Shown here: piece after piece, positions 44,320 to 52,318 of the stretch | Layout of the letters: every line of letters begins with the position of its first letter | Numbering within the stretch: position 1 is the stretch's first letter | Assembly (NCBI RefSeq): GCF_013364215.1 | Contig: NZ_CP054923.1 | Coordinates: forward strand, 1,240,001-1,304,000 | DNA length: 64,000 nt | Direction: 5' to 3' | Source of the DNA: Verrucosispora sp. NA02020 | Lineage (GTDB): Bacteria > Actinomycetota > Actinomycetes > Mycobacteriales > Micromonosporaceae | Program-made: the position numbers and the translations under genes | Notes under the pieces: generated by a model | Told to the model about the DNA's origin: nothing | Seen by the model: the letters and a program-made list of their open reading frames with translations, nothing else | The model's database searches: none

Positions 44320-45239
44320 CTCACCCTCGGGTCGACGATCGAGTGGATGACGTCCACGAGCAGGTTGAGCAGGACGAAGACCAGGGCGCCGAACACCACG
44401 ATCGCCTGCACCAGCGGGAAGTCACGGAACTGGATGGCCTGCAACGCGAGCTGCCCGAGGCCGGGCCAGGAGTAGACGTACTCGACGGCGACGGCACCGG
44501 AGAGCAGGATGCCGGTCTGTAGGACGACGATGGTCAGGATCGGCATCATGGCGTTCTTGAACGCGTGCCGCCACACCACCCGGCGACCGGCGATGCCCCG
44601 GGCCCGCGCCGCGTCGACGTACGGCTCGGCCAGTGCCTCGCTCATCGAGGCCCGGGTCAGCCGGGCGATGTGCGCCATCGGATAGACCGACATGGTGAGG
44701 GCGGGCAGGATCAGGTGCCGGAGACTGCCGGACTGCCCGGCGGGTAGCCAGCCGAGGTTCACCGCGAAGAGCACCACCAGCATCATCCCGAACCAGAAGA
44801 CCGGCACGGACTGGCCGAGCAGGGCCAGCGTGGAGGCGGCCCGGTCCCACCAGGTGCCTTCCCGGGTGGCCGCGAGCACGCCCAGCGGGACGCCGACGAG
44901 CAGGGCGAGGAGCATGCCGGCAGCGACCAGTTGCAGGGTGTACGGCAGCCGATCGGCGATCATGCTGGTGTTCGCCTGGTAGAACTGCAGCGACTGCCCG
45001 AGGTCGCCGGTGAGGACGCCCTTGAGGTAGTTCAGGTACTGCACCACGAGCGGCTGGTCGAGCCCGAGTTCGGTGCGCAGCGCCTCGCGTTGTTCGGGCG
45101 GCGCCATGGGCCCCAGGATCATCGTGGTCGGGTCGCCGGAGAGTCGGCCGAGGGCGAACGCCAGGCTGAGCGCGATGAGCAGCGACGCGAACAGCGACGC
45201 GAGGCGAACGCCGATCCGGCGTACGGTGCTGGCCTTCAT
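44316..45239 (-). CDS. Oligopeptide-type ABC permease (DppB-like)
   Basis: 307 residues, with an N-terminal span, LRTELGLDQPLVVQYLNYLKGVLTGDLGQSL, the EAA loop YVDAARARGIAGRRVVWRHAFKN and YSWPGLGQLALQAI. ATG 45239 is preferred to an upstream in-frame start because it overlaps the ATPase stop by exactly 4 bp, as do its neighbours. Confidence 0.93.
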   Translation of the reverse strand: MKASTVRRIGVRLASLFASLLIALSLAFALGRLSGDPTTMILGPMAPPEQREALRTELGLDQPLVVQYLNYLKGVLTGDLGQSLQFYQANTSMIADRLPYTLQLVAAGMLLALLVGVPLGVLAATREGTWWDRAASTLALLGQSVPVFWFGMMLVVLFAVNLGWLPAGQSGSLRHLILPALTMSVYPMAHIARLTRASMSEALAEPYVDAARARGIAGRRVVWRHAFKNAMMPILTIVVLQTGILLSGAVAVEYVYSWPGLGQLALQAIQFRDFPLVQAIVVFGALVFVLLNLLVDVIHSIVDPRVR

Positions 45240-46078
45240 CGGCGGTTCCTCCATCGCGCGCCGGGCATCGCGGCCAGCAGTTCGCGCGTGTAGTCGTGGC
45301 GCGGCGTCACGAAGACCGTCTCGCAGGGGCCCGCCTCGACCACCTGTCCGCGGTACATGACGTGCACGGTGTCGCAGACGGCGCGGACCACGGCCAGGTC
45401 GTGGCTGATCATCAACAGCGCGGCACCGGTGGTCGTCCGGATCTCCCGGAGCAGGTCCAGCACGTCGGCCTGGACGGAGACGTCGAGACCGGAGGTCGGC
45501 TCGTCGGCGACGATGAGTCGGGGACGCATGAGCAGCGCGCGGGCGACGCAGACCCGCTGCGCCTGGCCGCCGGAGAGCTGGTGCGGGAACCGGTCGAGGA
45601 TCTCCGGCGCGAGCCGGACCCGACCGAGCAGGTCGGCGTCGGTGATCCAGGAGGTGCGCCGGGGTTGCAGGGTACGCAGTTCCCGCAGCCCGGAGCGGAC
45701 GGACTGGCGGGGGTCGAGGGAGCCGTGCGGGTCCTGGAAGACCACCTGCACCTCGGGGCGCAGTCGGCGCAGTTGCCCGCGCCCGATCGAGGAGAGGGAG
45801 TGGCCGAGCAGCCGGATGTCGCCCGTGCCGCGTGGCCCGAGCCCGGTCGCGGCCATCGCCAGCGTCGTCTTGCCGGAGCCGGACTCGCCGACGACGGCGA
45901 CGCTCTCTCCGGCCGCGATGCGCAGCGACACCTGGTCCACCGCACGGAACACCTCCCCCGTGCTGCGGTTGCGGTGCTCGACGACGAGGTCGTCGACCGC
46001 CAGTACGGGCACGTCCGCCTCCGGGGTGCGGGGATGCCGGGTGTCGCCCGGCATCCCCGTCTCCACTGCCTCGGACAT
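45236..46078 (-). CDS. Oligopeptide-type ABC transporter ATPase
   Basis: 280 residues, DppF/OppF type: Walker A GESGSGKTT, Q-loop FQDPHGSLDPRQS, signature LSGGQAQRVCVARAL, Walker B LIVADEPTSGLDVS, switch ISHDLAVV. The C-terminal tail is short. It follows the binding-protein gene by 2 bp. With the other ATPase it makes the heterodimeric motor of this importer. Confidence 0.93.
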   Translation of the reverse strand: MSEAVETGMPGDTRHPRTPEADVPVLAVDDLVVEHRNRSTGEVFRAVDQVSLRIAAGESVAVVGESGSGKTTLAMAATGLGPRGTGDIRLLGHSLSSIGRGQLRRLRPEVQVVFQDPHGSLDPRQSVRSGLRELRTLQPRRTSWITDADLLGRVRLAPEILDRFPHQLSGGQAQRVCVARALLMRPRLIVADEPTSGLDVSVQADVLDLLREIRTTTGAALLMISHDLAVVRAVCDTVHVMYRGQVVEAGPCETVFVTPRHDYTRELLAAMPGARWRNRR

Positions 46079-46080
46079 CG

Positions 46081-47607
46081 TCAGCGGGTCGTCTTCGTGA
46101 AGTCCACGGTGTTCAGGGGACCGAACTCGACGCCGGTGACACCGGGTGCGGTCGCGTAGTTGAACACCTGCCGGTACAGCGGCACGTAGCAGTGCTTCTC
46201 CACCACGCCCATCGTGTTGAGCTGCTCGTAGATCGGAGCGGCCTGATCGGCGTCGTCCTGCTCCAGCGCCTCCTGGGCCATCTCGTCGAAGCGCGGGTCG
46301 GGGCAGTTGCCGGTGATGGACTGGGTCTTCATGAAGCCACTGGCGAAGAAGTCCGGCACGGCGACGTTCGGCACCCCGGCGAAGATCGCGATGCCGGGCA
46401 CCTGGCGGCCGATGACGCGCTTGACGAGCGTGCCGTAGTCGAGCGGCTCGTAGTTGACCTTGAAACCGGCCTGCTCCAGGCTGCCGCCCACGGCCTGCGC
46501 GACCTCCTCGATGTTGGTGTACTGCGCGGCCGGATAGGTGATCTGGACCGTCGGGCCACCGGAACCGACCAGTTGCTTGGCCCGGTCCAGGTTCGGGGTC
46601 ACGCTCTGCGCCGGCTGCTCACCGGGCCGGACGTTGAGCAGTCCGGCGTCGGCGACCGCCTGGCCGTCGAAGATGCCGCGCACGATCGCGTCGCGGTCGA
46701 TGGACAGGGCCGCCGCCTCGCGCAGTTCGGGCTTGTCGAACGGGGCCTTGGTCGAGTCCAGGAAGGCGATGATCTTCATGGCGGTCTCGGTGCTGACCAC
46801 CTCGACGTTGGCCGCCTTGGCCGCGGAGGCCTGGGCCGGCGGGAGGTCGAAGGCGACGTCGACGCTCTTGCTCTGGATCAGGGCGAGCCGCTGGGCGGCC
46901 TCGTTGGCCCAGGTGAAGGTGATGCCCTGGTTGCTGGGCGCCGTTCCCCAGTACTCGGGGTTGGGCTTCACCGACATGTCGCGCCCGGCGTTGCCGCCCG
47001 CCCACACGTACGGGCCGGTGCCGACGGGGGCGGCGGCGAAGCCGTCCGAGCCCTTCTCCTCGTAGTACTTCGGGGGCACGAGGTAGACCGTGGTGAGCAG
47101 GTCCGGAATGTTGTACTGCGGGGCCTTGGTCTTGAGCACGACCGTGCCGGCGTCCGGGGCCTCGATCGAGGTGACGTTGCCGAAGTATGACTTCAGCTGC
47201 GACGCCTCGCTGTCCCGGGTGAGGGTGATGGTGTTCGCGACCGCCGCCGCGTCGGCCTTCTCGCCGTTGCTGAAGCTGACGTCGGGCCGGACGGTGAAGG
47301 TCCAGGTGGTCGCGTCGGTGCGGGTCCAGCTGGTGAGCAGGCTGGTGTCGGCCGGGCCGAGGTTGTCGTCGGTGCCGATCAGCGTTTCGAGCATGGTGGC
47401 CCAGACGATCTGGCCGGACCGTGCGCCGACGATGGGGTCGAGGGTCGCGGGCTGGGCCGCGAGCAGCGCCCGGATGGGCGTGGAGTCCGACGCGCCGGAA
47501 TCCGACGAGTCGGAGTCGCCGCAGGCGGTGAGGCCGATGCCGGCGAGCGTCAGTGCCGTAGCGAGCGCCAGTGTGCGCCGTGAGTGCGAGGATTTCATGA
47601 TCATCAT
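46081..47607 (-). CDS. ABC substrate-binding lipoprotein of the catabolic operon, SBP_bac_5 family
   Basis: 508 residues, with signal peptide and lipobox GLTAC (Cys29), then a Ser/Asp-rich spacer and a SBP_bac_5 domain (LAAQPATLDPIVGARSGQIVWATMLETLIG, VGTGPYVWAGGNAGRDMSVKPNPEYWG). As first gene of the operon ending in ligase 3, it suggests that the importer brings in the compound degraded. SBP_bac_5 proteins bind peptides but also sugars, opines and other solutes. ATG 47607 has AAGGAC upstream; 47604 and 47598 are alternative starts. Confidence 0.9.
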   Translation of the reverse strand: MMIMKSSHSRRTLALATALTLAGIGLTACGDSDSSDSGASDSTPIRALLAAQPATLDPIVGARSGQIVWATMLETLIGTDDNLGPADTSLLTSWTRTDATTWTFTVRPDVSFSNGEKADAAAVANTITLTRDSEASQLKSYFGNVTSIEAPDAGTVVLKTKAPQYNIPDLLTTVYLVPPKYYEEKGSDGFAAAPVGTGPYVWAGGNAGRDMSVKPNPEYWGTAPSNQGITFTWANEAAQRLALIQSKSVDVAFDLPPAQASAAKAANVEVVSTETAMKIIAFLDSTKAPFDKPELREAAALSIDRDAIVRGIFDGQAVADAGLLNVRPGEQPAQSVTPNLDRAKQLVGSGGPTVQITYPAAQYTNIEEVAQAVGGSLEQAGFKVNYEPLDYGTLVKRVIGRQVPGIAIFAGVPNVAVPDFFASGFMKTQSITGNCPDPRFDEMAQEALEQDDADQAAPIYEQLNTMGVVEKHCYVPLYRQVFNYATAPGVTGVEFGPLNTVDFTKTTR

Positions 47608-47675
47608 GGCTGTCCTTCACAGGGGATGGACCCGTCGTACCCCCGCGTGACGCGGCGGTGACGTTCGCCACAAAG

Positions 47676-47693
47676 TACCGACCAGCCGGTATC
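47676..47693. promoter_or_regulatory. Shared operator motif, copy 3
   Basis: TACCGACCAGCCGGTATC lies 68 bp upstream of the importer/catabolic operon start at 47607. A second right half-site, AGCCGGTATC, lies at 47708-47717. The core is shared with copies 1 and 2. Confidence 0.7.
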
Positions 47694-47770
47694 AAGTCAA
47701 CGGGTCGAGCCGGTATCTCGTCCATGACAATCAGATCACATGAGCAGGTCAGGCCCGGACATTGCCTTCA

Positions 47771-47788
47771 TACCGACCGGTACGTATT
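47771..47788. promoter_or_regulatory. Shared operator motif, copy 5
   Basis: TACCGACCGGTACGTATT ends at the base immediately before the ATG chosen for the crotonase at 47789. The left half matches copy 4 exactly (TACCGACCGG). Bound here, a repressor would block transcription directly. Confidence 0.6.
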
Positions 47789-48535
47789 ATGCCGAGGGTG
47801 ACTCCCACACTCACCCACGAACGCGACGGCCACGTCGCCCGGGTGCGATTCGACAACAGCGCCCGTGGCAACTGTCTCGACGACACGACGCTTCGCGAAC
47901 TCGTGGACACCCTGGAGACCGCGGCGGCCGACGAGGCGTGCGCCGTCATCCACCTCGACATGGCCGGCCGGCACTTCTGCGGCGGCTGGGACACCTCGGC
48001 GTTCGGCCGACTGCGCGGTGCGACCGCCGCGACGGTCGCCGCCGGACTACGGGACAGCGACGCCGCCCTGCACCGCGTCCGGCACCTCCCGGTACCCGTG
48101 GTCGCCGCCGTCCGGGGTCAGGTCGTCGGCTTCGGCGCCGGCCTGCTCGGCGCGATCCACCTGCCGGTCGCCGGCGAGGGCGTCCGGCTCTCCCTCCCGG
48201 AGGCCCGGTTCGGCTTCGCCCCCGCCGGGGTCGGCCACACCATCGCCCGGTCCGTGCCCCGCCCACACGCCTACCACCTGCTGACCGGTGCCGCGACGGC
48301 GACCGCCCGGGACCTGCTCGCCTGGGGCTTGGTCGCCCAGGTGGTACCCGACGACGACGTCGACCGCGCGGTGGACGCCCTCGTCGACACGCTGCTCGCC
48401 GTGCCGTCCCGGACGCTGCGCGCGGTGGTCCAGGTCGTCGAGTCGAGCCTGGAGTCCGGCACCGCCGACCGGGCCTACGAGATCTCCGCCGGCACCATCG
48501 TGGCGGGGCTGAGCACCCGGGAGGTCTCCGGATGA
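47789..48535 (+). CDS. Crotonase-family enoyl-CoA hydratase/isomerase
   Basis: 248 residues: ARVRFDNSARGNCLDD, oxyanion segment MAGRHFCGGWDTSAF, VRGQVVGFGAGLLGAIHL and LPEARFGFAP. The second catalytic Glu (LPEARFG) is kept, but the first Glu position appears to be Gly (GFGAGLL), a pattern more like isomerases and other crotonases than hydratases. No ribosome-binding site precedes ATG 47789, so the mRNA may be leaderless; GTG 47798 is an alternative. First of three genes with 4-bp overlaps, divergent from the importer. Confidence 0.82.
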   Translation: MPRVTPTLTHERDGHVARVRFDNSARGNCLDDTTLRELVDTLETAAADEACAVIHLDMAGRHFCGGWDTSAFGRLRGATAATVAAGLRDSDAALHRVRHLPVPVVAAVRGQVVGFGAGLLGAIHLPVAGEGVRLSLPEARFGFAPAGVGHTIARSVPRPHAYHLLTGAATATARDLLAWGLVAQVVPDDDVDRAVDALVDTLLAVPSRTLRAVVQVVESSLESGTADRAYEISAGTIVAGLSTREVSG

Positions 48536-49350
48536 GTCAACCGTTCCGGCCCGGTGAGGCCGTCTGGGTGGAGTTGTGCACCCCACGGCCGGAGCAGGCC
48601 GAGGAGTTCTATCGCACGCTGTTCGGCTGGACCGTACGCACCGAGCGGCTCGGCACCACCACGTACCGGATGTGCAGCCTGGACGGCCGCGACGTGGCCG
48701 GCATCTCCGACGCCACCGCGCTGCACGGCGGCCGGCCCCGGGGCTGGATCGCCTACTTCGCGGTCCACGACATCCACCGCTCCGCCGCGCAGGCGGTCGC
48801 ACTCGGCGGCGAGTTGGTGACCCCGCCGCGTTACCTGCCCGCCGCCGGGACCGGTGCCGCCGTCATCGACCCGTTCGGCGCCGCGTTCGGCCTCTATCAG
48901 GGCGAGTCACGAGCCGGTGTCCAGATGCTCAACTCGGTCGGCGCGCTCTGCTGGAACGAGCTGGACACCGGGGAGCCGGACCGCGCGGTGGCCTACTACC
49001 GGTCGCTGTTCGGATACACCACCCGGCAACACGGGGACTCCCCCACCGCCCGTCCCTACAGCCTGCTGATGCTCGGCGACGTCCCGGTCGCCGGCGTGCT
49101 GGCCCTGGACAACGACTGGCCGAACCTGATCCCGTCGAAATGGATCACCTACTTCGCGGTCGCCTCGCTGGACGACGCGCTGCGCCGGGTCGTCGCGCTG
49201 GGCGGGACGCCCACCGTCGGTCCGGTCGACAGCCCGCACGGGCGGCTTCACCTGGTGAAGGATCCCGGCGGGCACACCCTCTGCCTGATCCAGCTGGAAG
49301 ACGGACTACGCCCGCACCATCCCTCCTCCGACCCGGCGGTGACCCGATGA
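48532..49350 (+). CDS. Two-domain VOC-superfamily protein
   Basis: 272 residues with two full VOC modules (about 8-125: VWVELCTPRPEQAEEFYRTLFGWTV; about 138-255: CWNELDTGEPDRAVAYYRSLFGYTT). Two-module proteins of this kind include actinobacterial glyoxalase-like and hydroxylase proteins; the reaction is unknown. ATG overlaps the crotonase stop by 4 bp, and its own stop overlaps the flavin reductase start. Confidence 0.88.
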   Translation: MSQPFRPGEAVWVELCTPRPEQAEEFYRTLFGWTVRTERLGTTTYRMCSLDGRDVAGISDATALHGGRPRGWIAYFAVHDIHRSAAQAVALGGELVTPPRYLPAAGTGAAVIDPFGAAFGLYQGESRAGVQMLNSVGALCWNELDTGEPDRAVAYYRSLFGYTTRQHGDSPTARPYSLLMLGDVPVAGVLALDNDWPNLIPSKWITYFAVASLDDALRRVVALGGTPTVGPVDSPHGRLHLVKDPGGHTLCLIQLEDGLRPHHPSSDPAVTR

Positions 49351-49862
49351 CGGCCGAGCCCCTGTTCGACTCCGCCGAGTTCCGTCAGGTGTGCGGACAC
49401 TTCCCCACCGGTGTCACGGCGGTGACCGCGGTGACCGGTGACGGCACCGTCGCCGCGCTGACGGTGAACTCCTTCACCTCGGTGTCGCTGCGCCCCCCGA
49501 AGGTGCTGTTCTGCGTCACCAGCTCCTCGTCGAGCTTCCCGGTGCTGATGGACTCGGCCCGGATCGCCGTGCACATCCTCAGCCAGGACCAGGAGGACGT
49601 GGCGCGCCGGTTCGCCACCTCCGGGCTGTCCGGGGCGGACAAGCTCGACGGCGTCTCCTGGGTGCCCGGGCCGGACGGCGTCCCGCTGCTGCCCGGCACG
49701 CCCGCGGTCCTGGCCGGGCGCCGCGACACGGCGATCACCAGCGGCGACCACGTGATCATCCTGATCGACGTGGACCACGTGCACCTGAAGCCGACGAGCG
49801 TCCCGGCCCTGTCGTTCTATCGGGGGCGGTTCGTCGCGCCGTCGAGCACGCCGGGAGAGTGA
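49347..49862 (+). CDS. Flavin reductase, likely reductase for the island's LLM monooxygenases
   Basis: 171 residues, FMN-binding split barrel (FRQVCGHFPTGVTAVTAVTGDG, LTVNSFTSVSLRPPKVLFCV, IAVHILSQDQEDVARRFA). It has the size and motifs of HpaC-like reductases of two-component monooxygenases. No oxygenase is adjacent, so it may serve the LLM genes of the unit at 23.7-30.6 kb, which share its operator. ATG overlaps the VOC stop by 4 bp. Confidence 0.9.
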   Translation: MTAEPLFDSAEFRQVCGHFPTGVTAVTAVTGDGTVAALTVNSFTSVSLRPPKVLFCVTSSSSSFPVLMDSARIAVHILSQDQEDVARRFATSGLSGADKLDGVSWVPGPDGVPLLPGTPAVLAGRRDTAITSGDHVIILIDVDHVHLKPTSVPALSFYRGRFVAPSSTPGE

Positions 49863-49914
49863 CCCGCCGAGACGGCGGGGAGGTGACCGCCGGTATGCCC
49901 GGCGGCCACCGCCG

Positions 49915-50391
49915 TCACGGCAGGTAGCGGAAGAGGATCTCCGCCACGCAGCAGGTGGTGGAGTCCTCGGCGAACTCCACCACCACCGACGCCTTGGCCT
50001 GCACGCCGCCCGGCACCCCGGCGATCGGCTCGGCGGCGAGCAGCGTCGCGGTGCCCTGGATCGGCACGCCCGGCGGCAGCGGCTTGACGAACCGGACCCG
50101 GTCCAGCCCGTAGTTGACGCCCATCGAGAACGTCGTGACCTCCAGGATGTCCGCGAGCAGACGCGGCACCAGAGCCAGGGTGAGGAACCCGTGCACGATC
50201 GTCGTGCCGAACGGGCCGGATCGGGCCCGTTCCACGTCGACGTGGATCCACTGGTGGTCCTTGGTCACGTCGGCGAAGCGGTCGACCTCGTCCTGGGTGA
50301 CCACCTGCGGCTCACTGGCACCCAGCTCCCGGCCGACGAGGTCGAGCAGGTCGGCCGGGGTGGGCGCGATGGTGCGGGAGGCGGTACGCAT
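49915..50391 (-). CDS. MaoC-like (R)-specific enoyl-CoA hydratase
   Basis: 158 residues, hot-dog fold with the hydratase-2 motif FADVTKDHQWIHVDVERARSGPFGTTIVHGFLTL. The catalytic Asp45 and His50 are at the right spacing. It would hydrate a trans-2-enoyl-CoA to the (3R)-hydroxy product, matching the (3R)-type SDR at 39120. Divergent from the acyl-CoA dehydrogenase gene across operator copy 4. Confidence 0.92.
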   Translation of the reverse strand: MRTASRTIAPTPADLLDLVGRELGASEPQVVTQDEVDRFADVTKDHQWIHVDVERARSGPFGTTIVHGFLTLALVPRLLADILEVTTFSMGVNYGLDRVRFVKPLPPGVPIQGTATLLAAEPIAGVPGGVQAKASVVVEFAEDSTTCCVAEILFRYLP

Positions 50392-50429
50392 CGGGCGACT
50401 CCATTCGTGGGATCAGGGAGGATGAAGCA

Positions 50430-50447
50430 TACCGACCGGATGGTATG
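50430..50447. promoter_or_regulatory. Shared operator motif, copy 4
   Basis: TACCGACCGGATGGTATG sits between divergent starts at 50391 and 50481. It lies within a wider palindrome, GCATACC (50427-50433) and GGTATGC (50442-50448), with an 8-nt spacer. It can control both the MaoC and the acyl-CoA dehydrogenase genes. Confidence 0.7.
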
Positions 50448-50480
50448 CTCCCGCCAGGGTTCAGGACGAGGAGGTTCTCC

Positions 50481-51821
50481 GTGGCGTTTTCCGCGTACCA
50501 ACTGCCCGAGGAGCATGAGGCCGTTCGCGAGGCCGTTCGGGCGGTCTGCGACCACCGGGTCGCCCCGCACGCCGCCGCCGCCGACGAGAACGCCGAGTTC
50601 CCGCAGGCCTCCTACGACGCCCTGCGCGCGGCCGACTTCCACGCCCCGCACATCCCCGAGGAGTACGGCGGCGCCGGTGCCGACGCGCTGGCCACCGCGA
50701 TCGTCATCGAAGAGGTCGCCCGGGCCTGCGCCACGTCGTCGCTGATCCCGGCCGGCAACAAGCTCGGCACCATGCCGTTGCTGCTCGCCGCCGACGACCG
50801 GCTCAAGCAGCGGTACCTGCCACCGGTCGCCCGGGGCGAGGCGATGTTCTCGTACTGCCTCTCCGAGCCGGAGGCCGGCAGCGACGCTGCCGGTATGCGG
50901 ACCCGCGCCGAGCGCGACGGCGACACCTGGGTGCTCAACGGCGTGAAGCGGTGGATCACCAACGCCGGGCTGAGCGAGTACTACACGGTTTTCGCGGTGA
51001 CCGACCCGACCGCGCGGTCGCGGGGCATCTCCGCCTTCGTGGTCGAGAAGTCCGATCCGGGGGTCAGTTTCGGTGCTCCGGAGAAGAAGTTGGGCATCAA
51101 GGGCTCGCCGACCCGCGAGGTCTACCTGGACAACGTCCGGATCCCGGCCGACCGGATCATCGGCGCCGAGGGCACCGGGTTCGGCACCGCGATGAAGACC
51201 CTGGACCACACCCGGGTCACCATCGCCGCGCAGGCGCTCGGCATCGCGCAGGGTGCGCTGGACTACGCCAAGGGGTACGTGGCCGAGCGTAAGCAGTTCG
51301 GCAAGGCGATCGCCGAGTTCCAGGGTGTGCAGTTCATGCTCGCCGACATGGGCATGAAGCTGGAGGCGGCGCGGCAGCTCACGTACGCGGCGGCCGGCAA
51401 GTCGGAGCGGGGTGACGCCGACCTGACGTACTTCGGTGCGGCGGCGAAGTGCTTCGCCTCGGACGCCGCGATGGAGATCACCACCGACGCGGTGCAGTTG
51501 CTCGGCGGCTACGGCTACACCCGGGACTACCCGGTCGAGCGGATGATGCGGGACGCCAAGATCACGCAGATCTACGAGGGCACCAACCAGGTGCAGCGCA
51601 TCGTGATGGCCCGCCAGCTGCTCAAACCGACCCGACCGCGCGGTCGCGGGGCATCTCCGCCTTCGTGGTCGAGAAGTCCGATCCGGGGGTCAGTTTCGGT
51701 GCTCCGGAGAAGAAGTTGGGCATCAAGGGCTCGCCGACCCGCGAGGTCTACCTGGACAACGTCCGGATCCCGGCCGACCGGATCATCGGCGCCGAGGGCA
51801 CCGGGTTCGGCACCGCGATGA
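50481..51821 (+). CDS. Acyl-CoA dehydrogenase with a duplication-derived foreign tail
   Basis: Residues 1-382 are a complete short-chain-type acyl-CoA dehydrogenase: YCLSEPEAGSDAAGMRTRA, VLNGVKRWITNAG, RKQFGKAIAEFQGVQF, LLGGYGYTRDYPVERMMRDAK and the catalytic Glu in QIYEGTNQVQ. The gene should end LLKD at residue 383. Instead, a 626-bp tandem duplication shifts the frame after Lys382 and adds 64 unrelated residues before a stop at 51821. The core may still be active. GTG 50481 has GAGGAGG upstream. Removing one copy restores a normal 383-residue protein. Confidence 0.85.
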   Translation: MAFSAYQLPEEHEAVREAVRAVCDHRVAPHAAAADENAEFPQASYDALRAADFHAPHIPEEYGGAGADALATAIVIEEVARACATSSLIPAGNKLGTMPLLLAADDRLKQRYLPPVARGEAMFSYCLSEPEAGSDAAGMRTRAERDGDTWVLNGVKRWITNAGLSEYYTVFAVTDPTARSRGISAFVVEKSDPGVSFGAPEKKLGIKGSPTREVYLDNVRIPADRIIGAEGTGFGTAMKTLDHTRVTIAAQALGIAQGALDYAKGYVAERKQFGKAIAEFQGVQFMLADMGMKLEAARQLTYAAAGKSERGDADLTYFGAAAKCFASDAAMEITTDAVQLLGGYGYTRDYPVERMMRDAKITQIYEGTNQVQRIVMARQLLKPTRPRGRGASPPSWSRSPIRGSVSVLRRRSWASRARRPARSTWTTSGSRPTGSSAPRAPGSAPR

Positions 51822-52251
51822 AGACCCTGGACCACACCCGGGTCACCATCGCCGCGCAGGCGCTCGGCATCGCGCAGGGTGCGCTGGACTACGCCAAGGG
51901 GTACGTGGCCGAGCGTAAGCAGTTCGGCAAGGCGATCGCCGAGTTCCAGGGTGTGCAGTTCATGCTCGCCGACATGGGCATGAAGCTGGAGGCGGCGCGG
52001 CAGCTCACGTACGCGGCGGCCGGCAAGTCGGAGCGGGGTGACGCCGACCTGACGTACTTCGGTGCGGCGGCGAAGTGCTTCGCCTCGGACGCCGCGATGG
52101 AGATCACCACCGACGCGGTGCAGTTGCTCGGCGGCTACGGCTACACCCGGGACTACCCGGTCGAGCGGATGATGCGGGACGCCAAGATCACGCAGATCTA
52201 CGAGGGCACCAACCAGGTGCAGCGCATCGTGATGGCCCGCCAGCTGCTCAA
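51000..52251 (+). repeat. Exact 626-bp tandem duplication within the acyl-CoA dehydrogenase gene
   Basis: 51000-51625 and 51626-52251 look identical base for base, including third codon positions. The junction reads CTCAA|ACCGACCC with essentially no homology at the breakpoint. 626 is not a multiple of three, so the frame is broken. It is either a very recent duplication or an assembly error. Confidence 0.9.
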
Positions 52252-52258
52252 GGACTGA
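51626..52258 (+). pseudogene. Truncated second copy of the acyl-CoA dehydrogenase 3' part
   Basis: Encodes roughly residues 173-383 of the dehydrogenase in its proper frame, ending LLKD and TGA at 52258, but has no start codon or ribosome-binding site of its own. An open frame from 51449 reads into it only by passing through the first copy out of frame. It is the displaced original 3' end of the gene. Confidence 0.85.
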
Positions 52259-52262
52259 CGAC

Positions 52263-52307
52263 GGAGGGCTCCGCCCGGTGGCACACGACCACCGGGCGGA
52301 GCCCTCC
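52263..52307. terminator. Bidirectional terminator hairpin
   Basis: Perfect inverted repeat with 19-bp arms (52263-52281 and 52289-52307) and a 7-nt loop, between the converging acyl-CoA dehydrogenase and membrane-protein genes. Confidence 0.85.
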
Positions 52308-52318
52308 TCTCCGTTCGA

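Noticed and set aside
51449..52258. A separate second acyl-CoA dehydrogenase gene
   Set aside because: Its first 59 codons are out-of-frame reading of the first copy, with no start signal; it is a duplicated 3' fragment.
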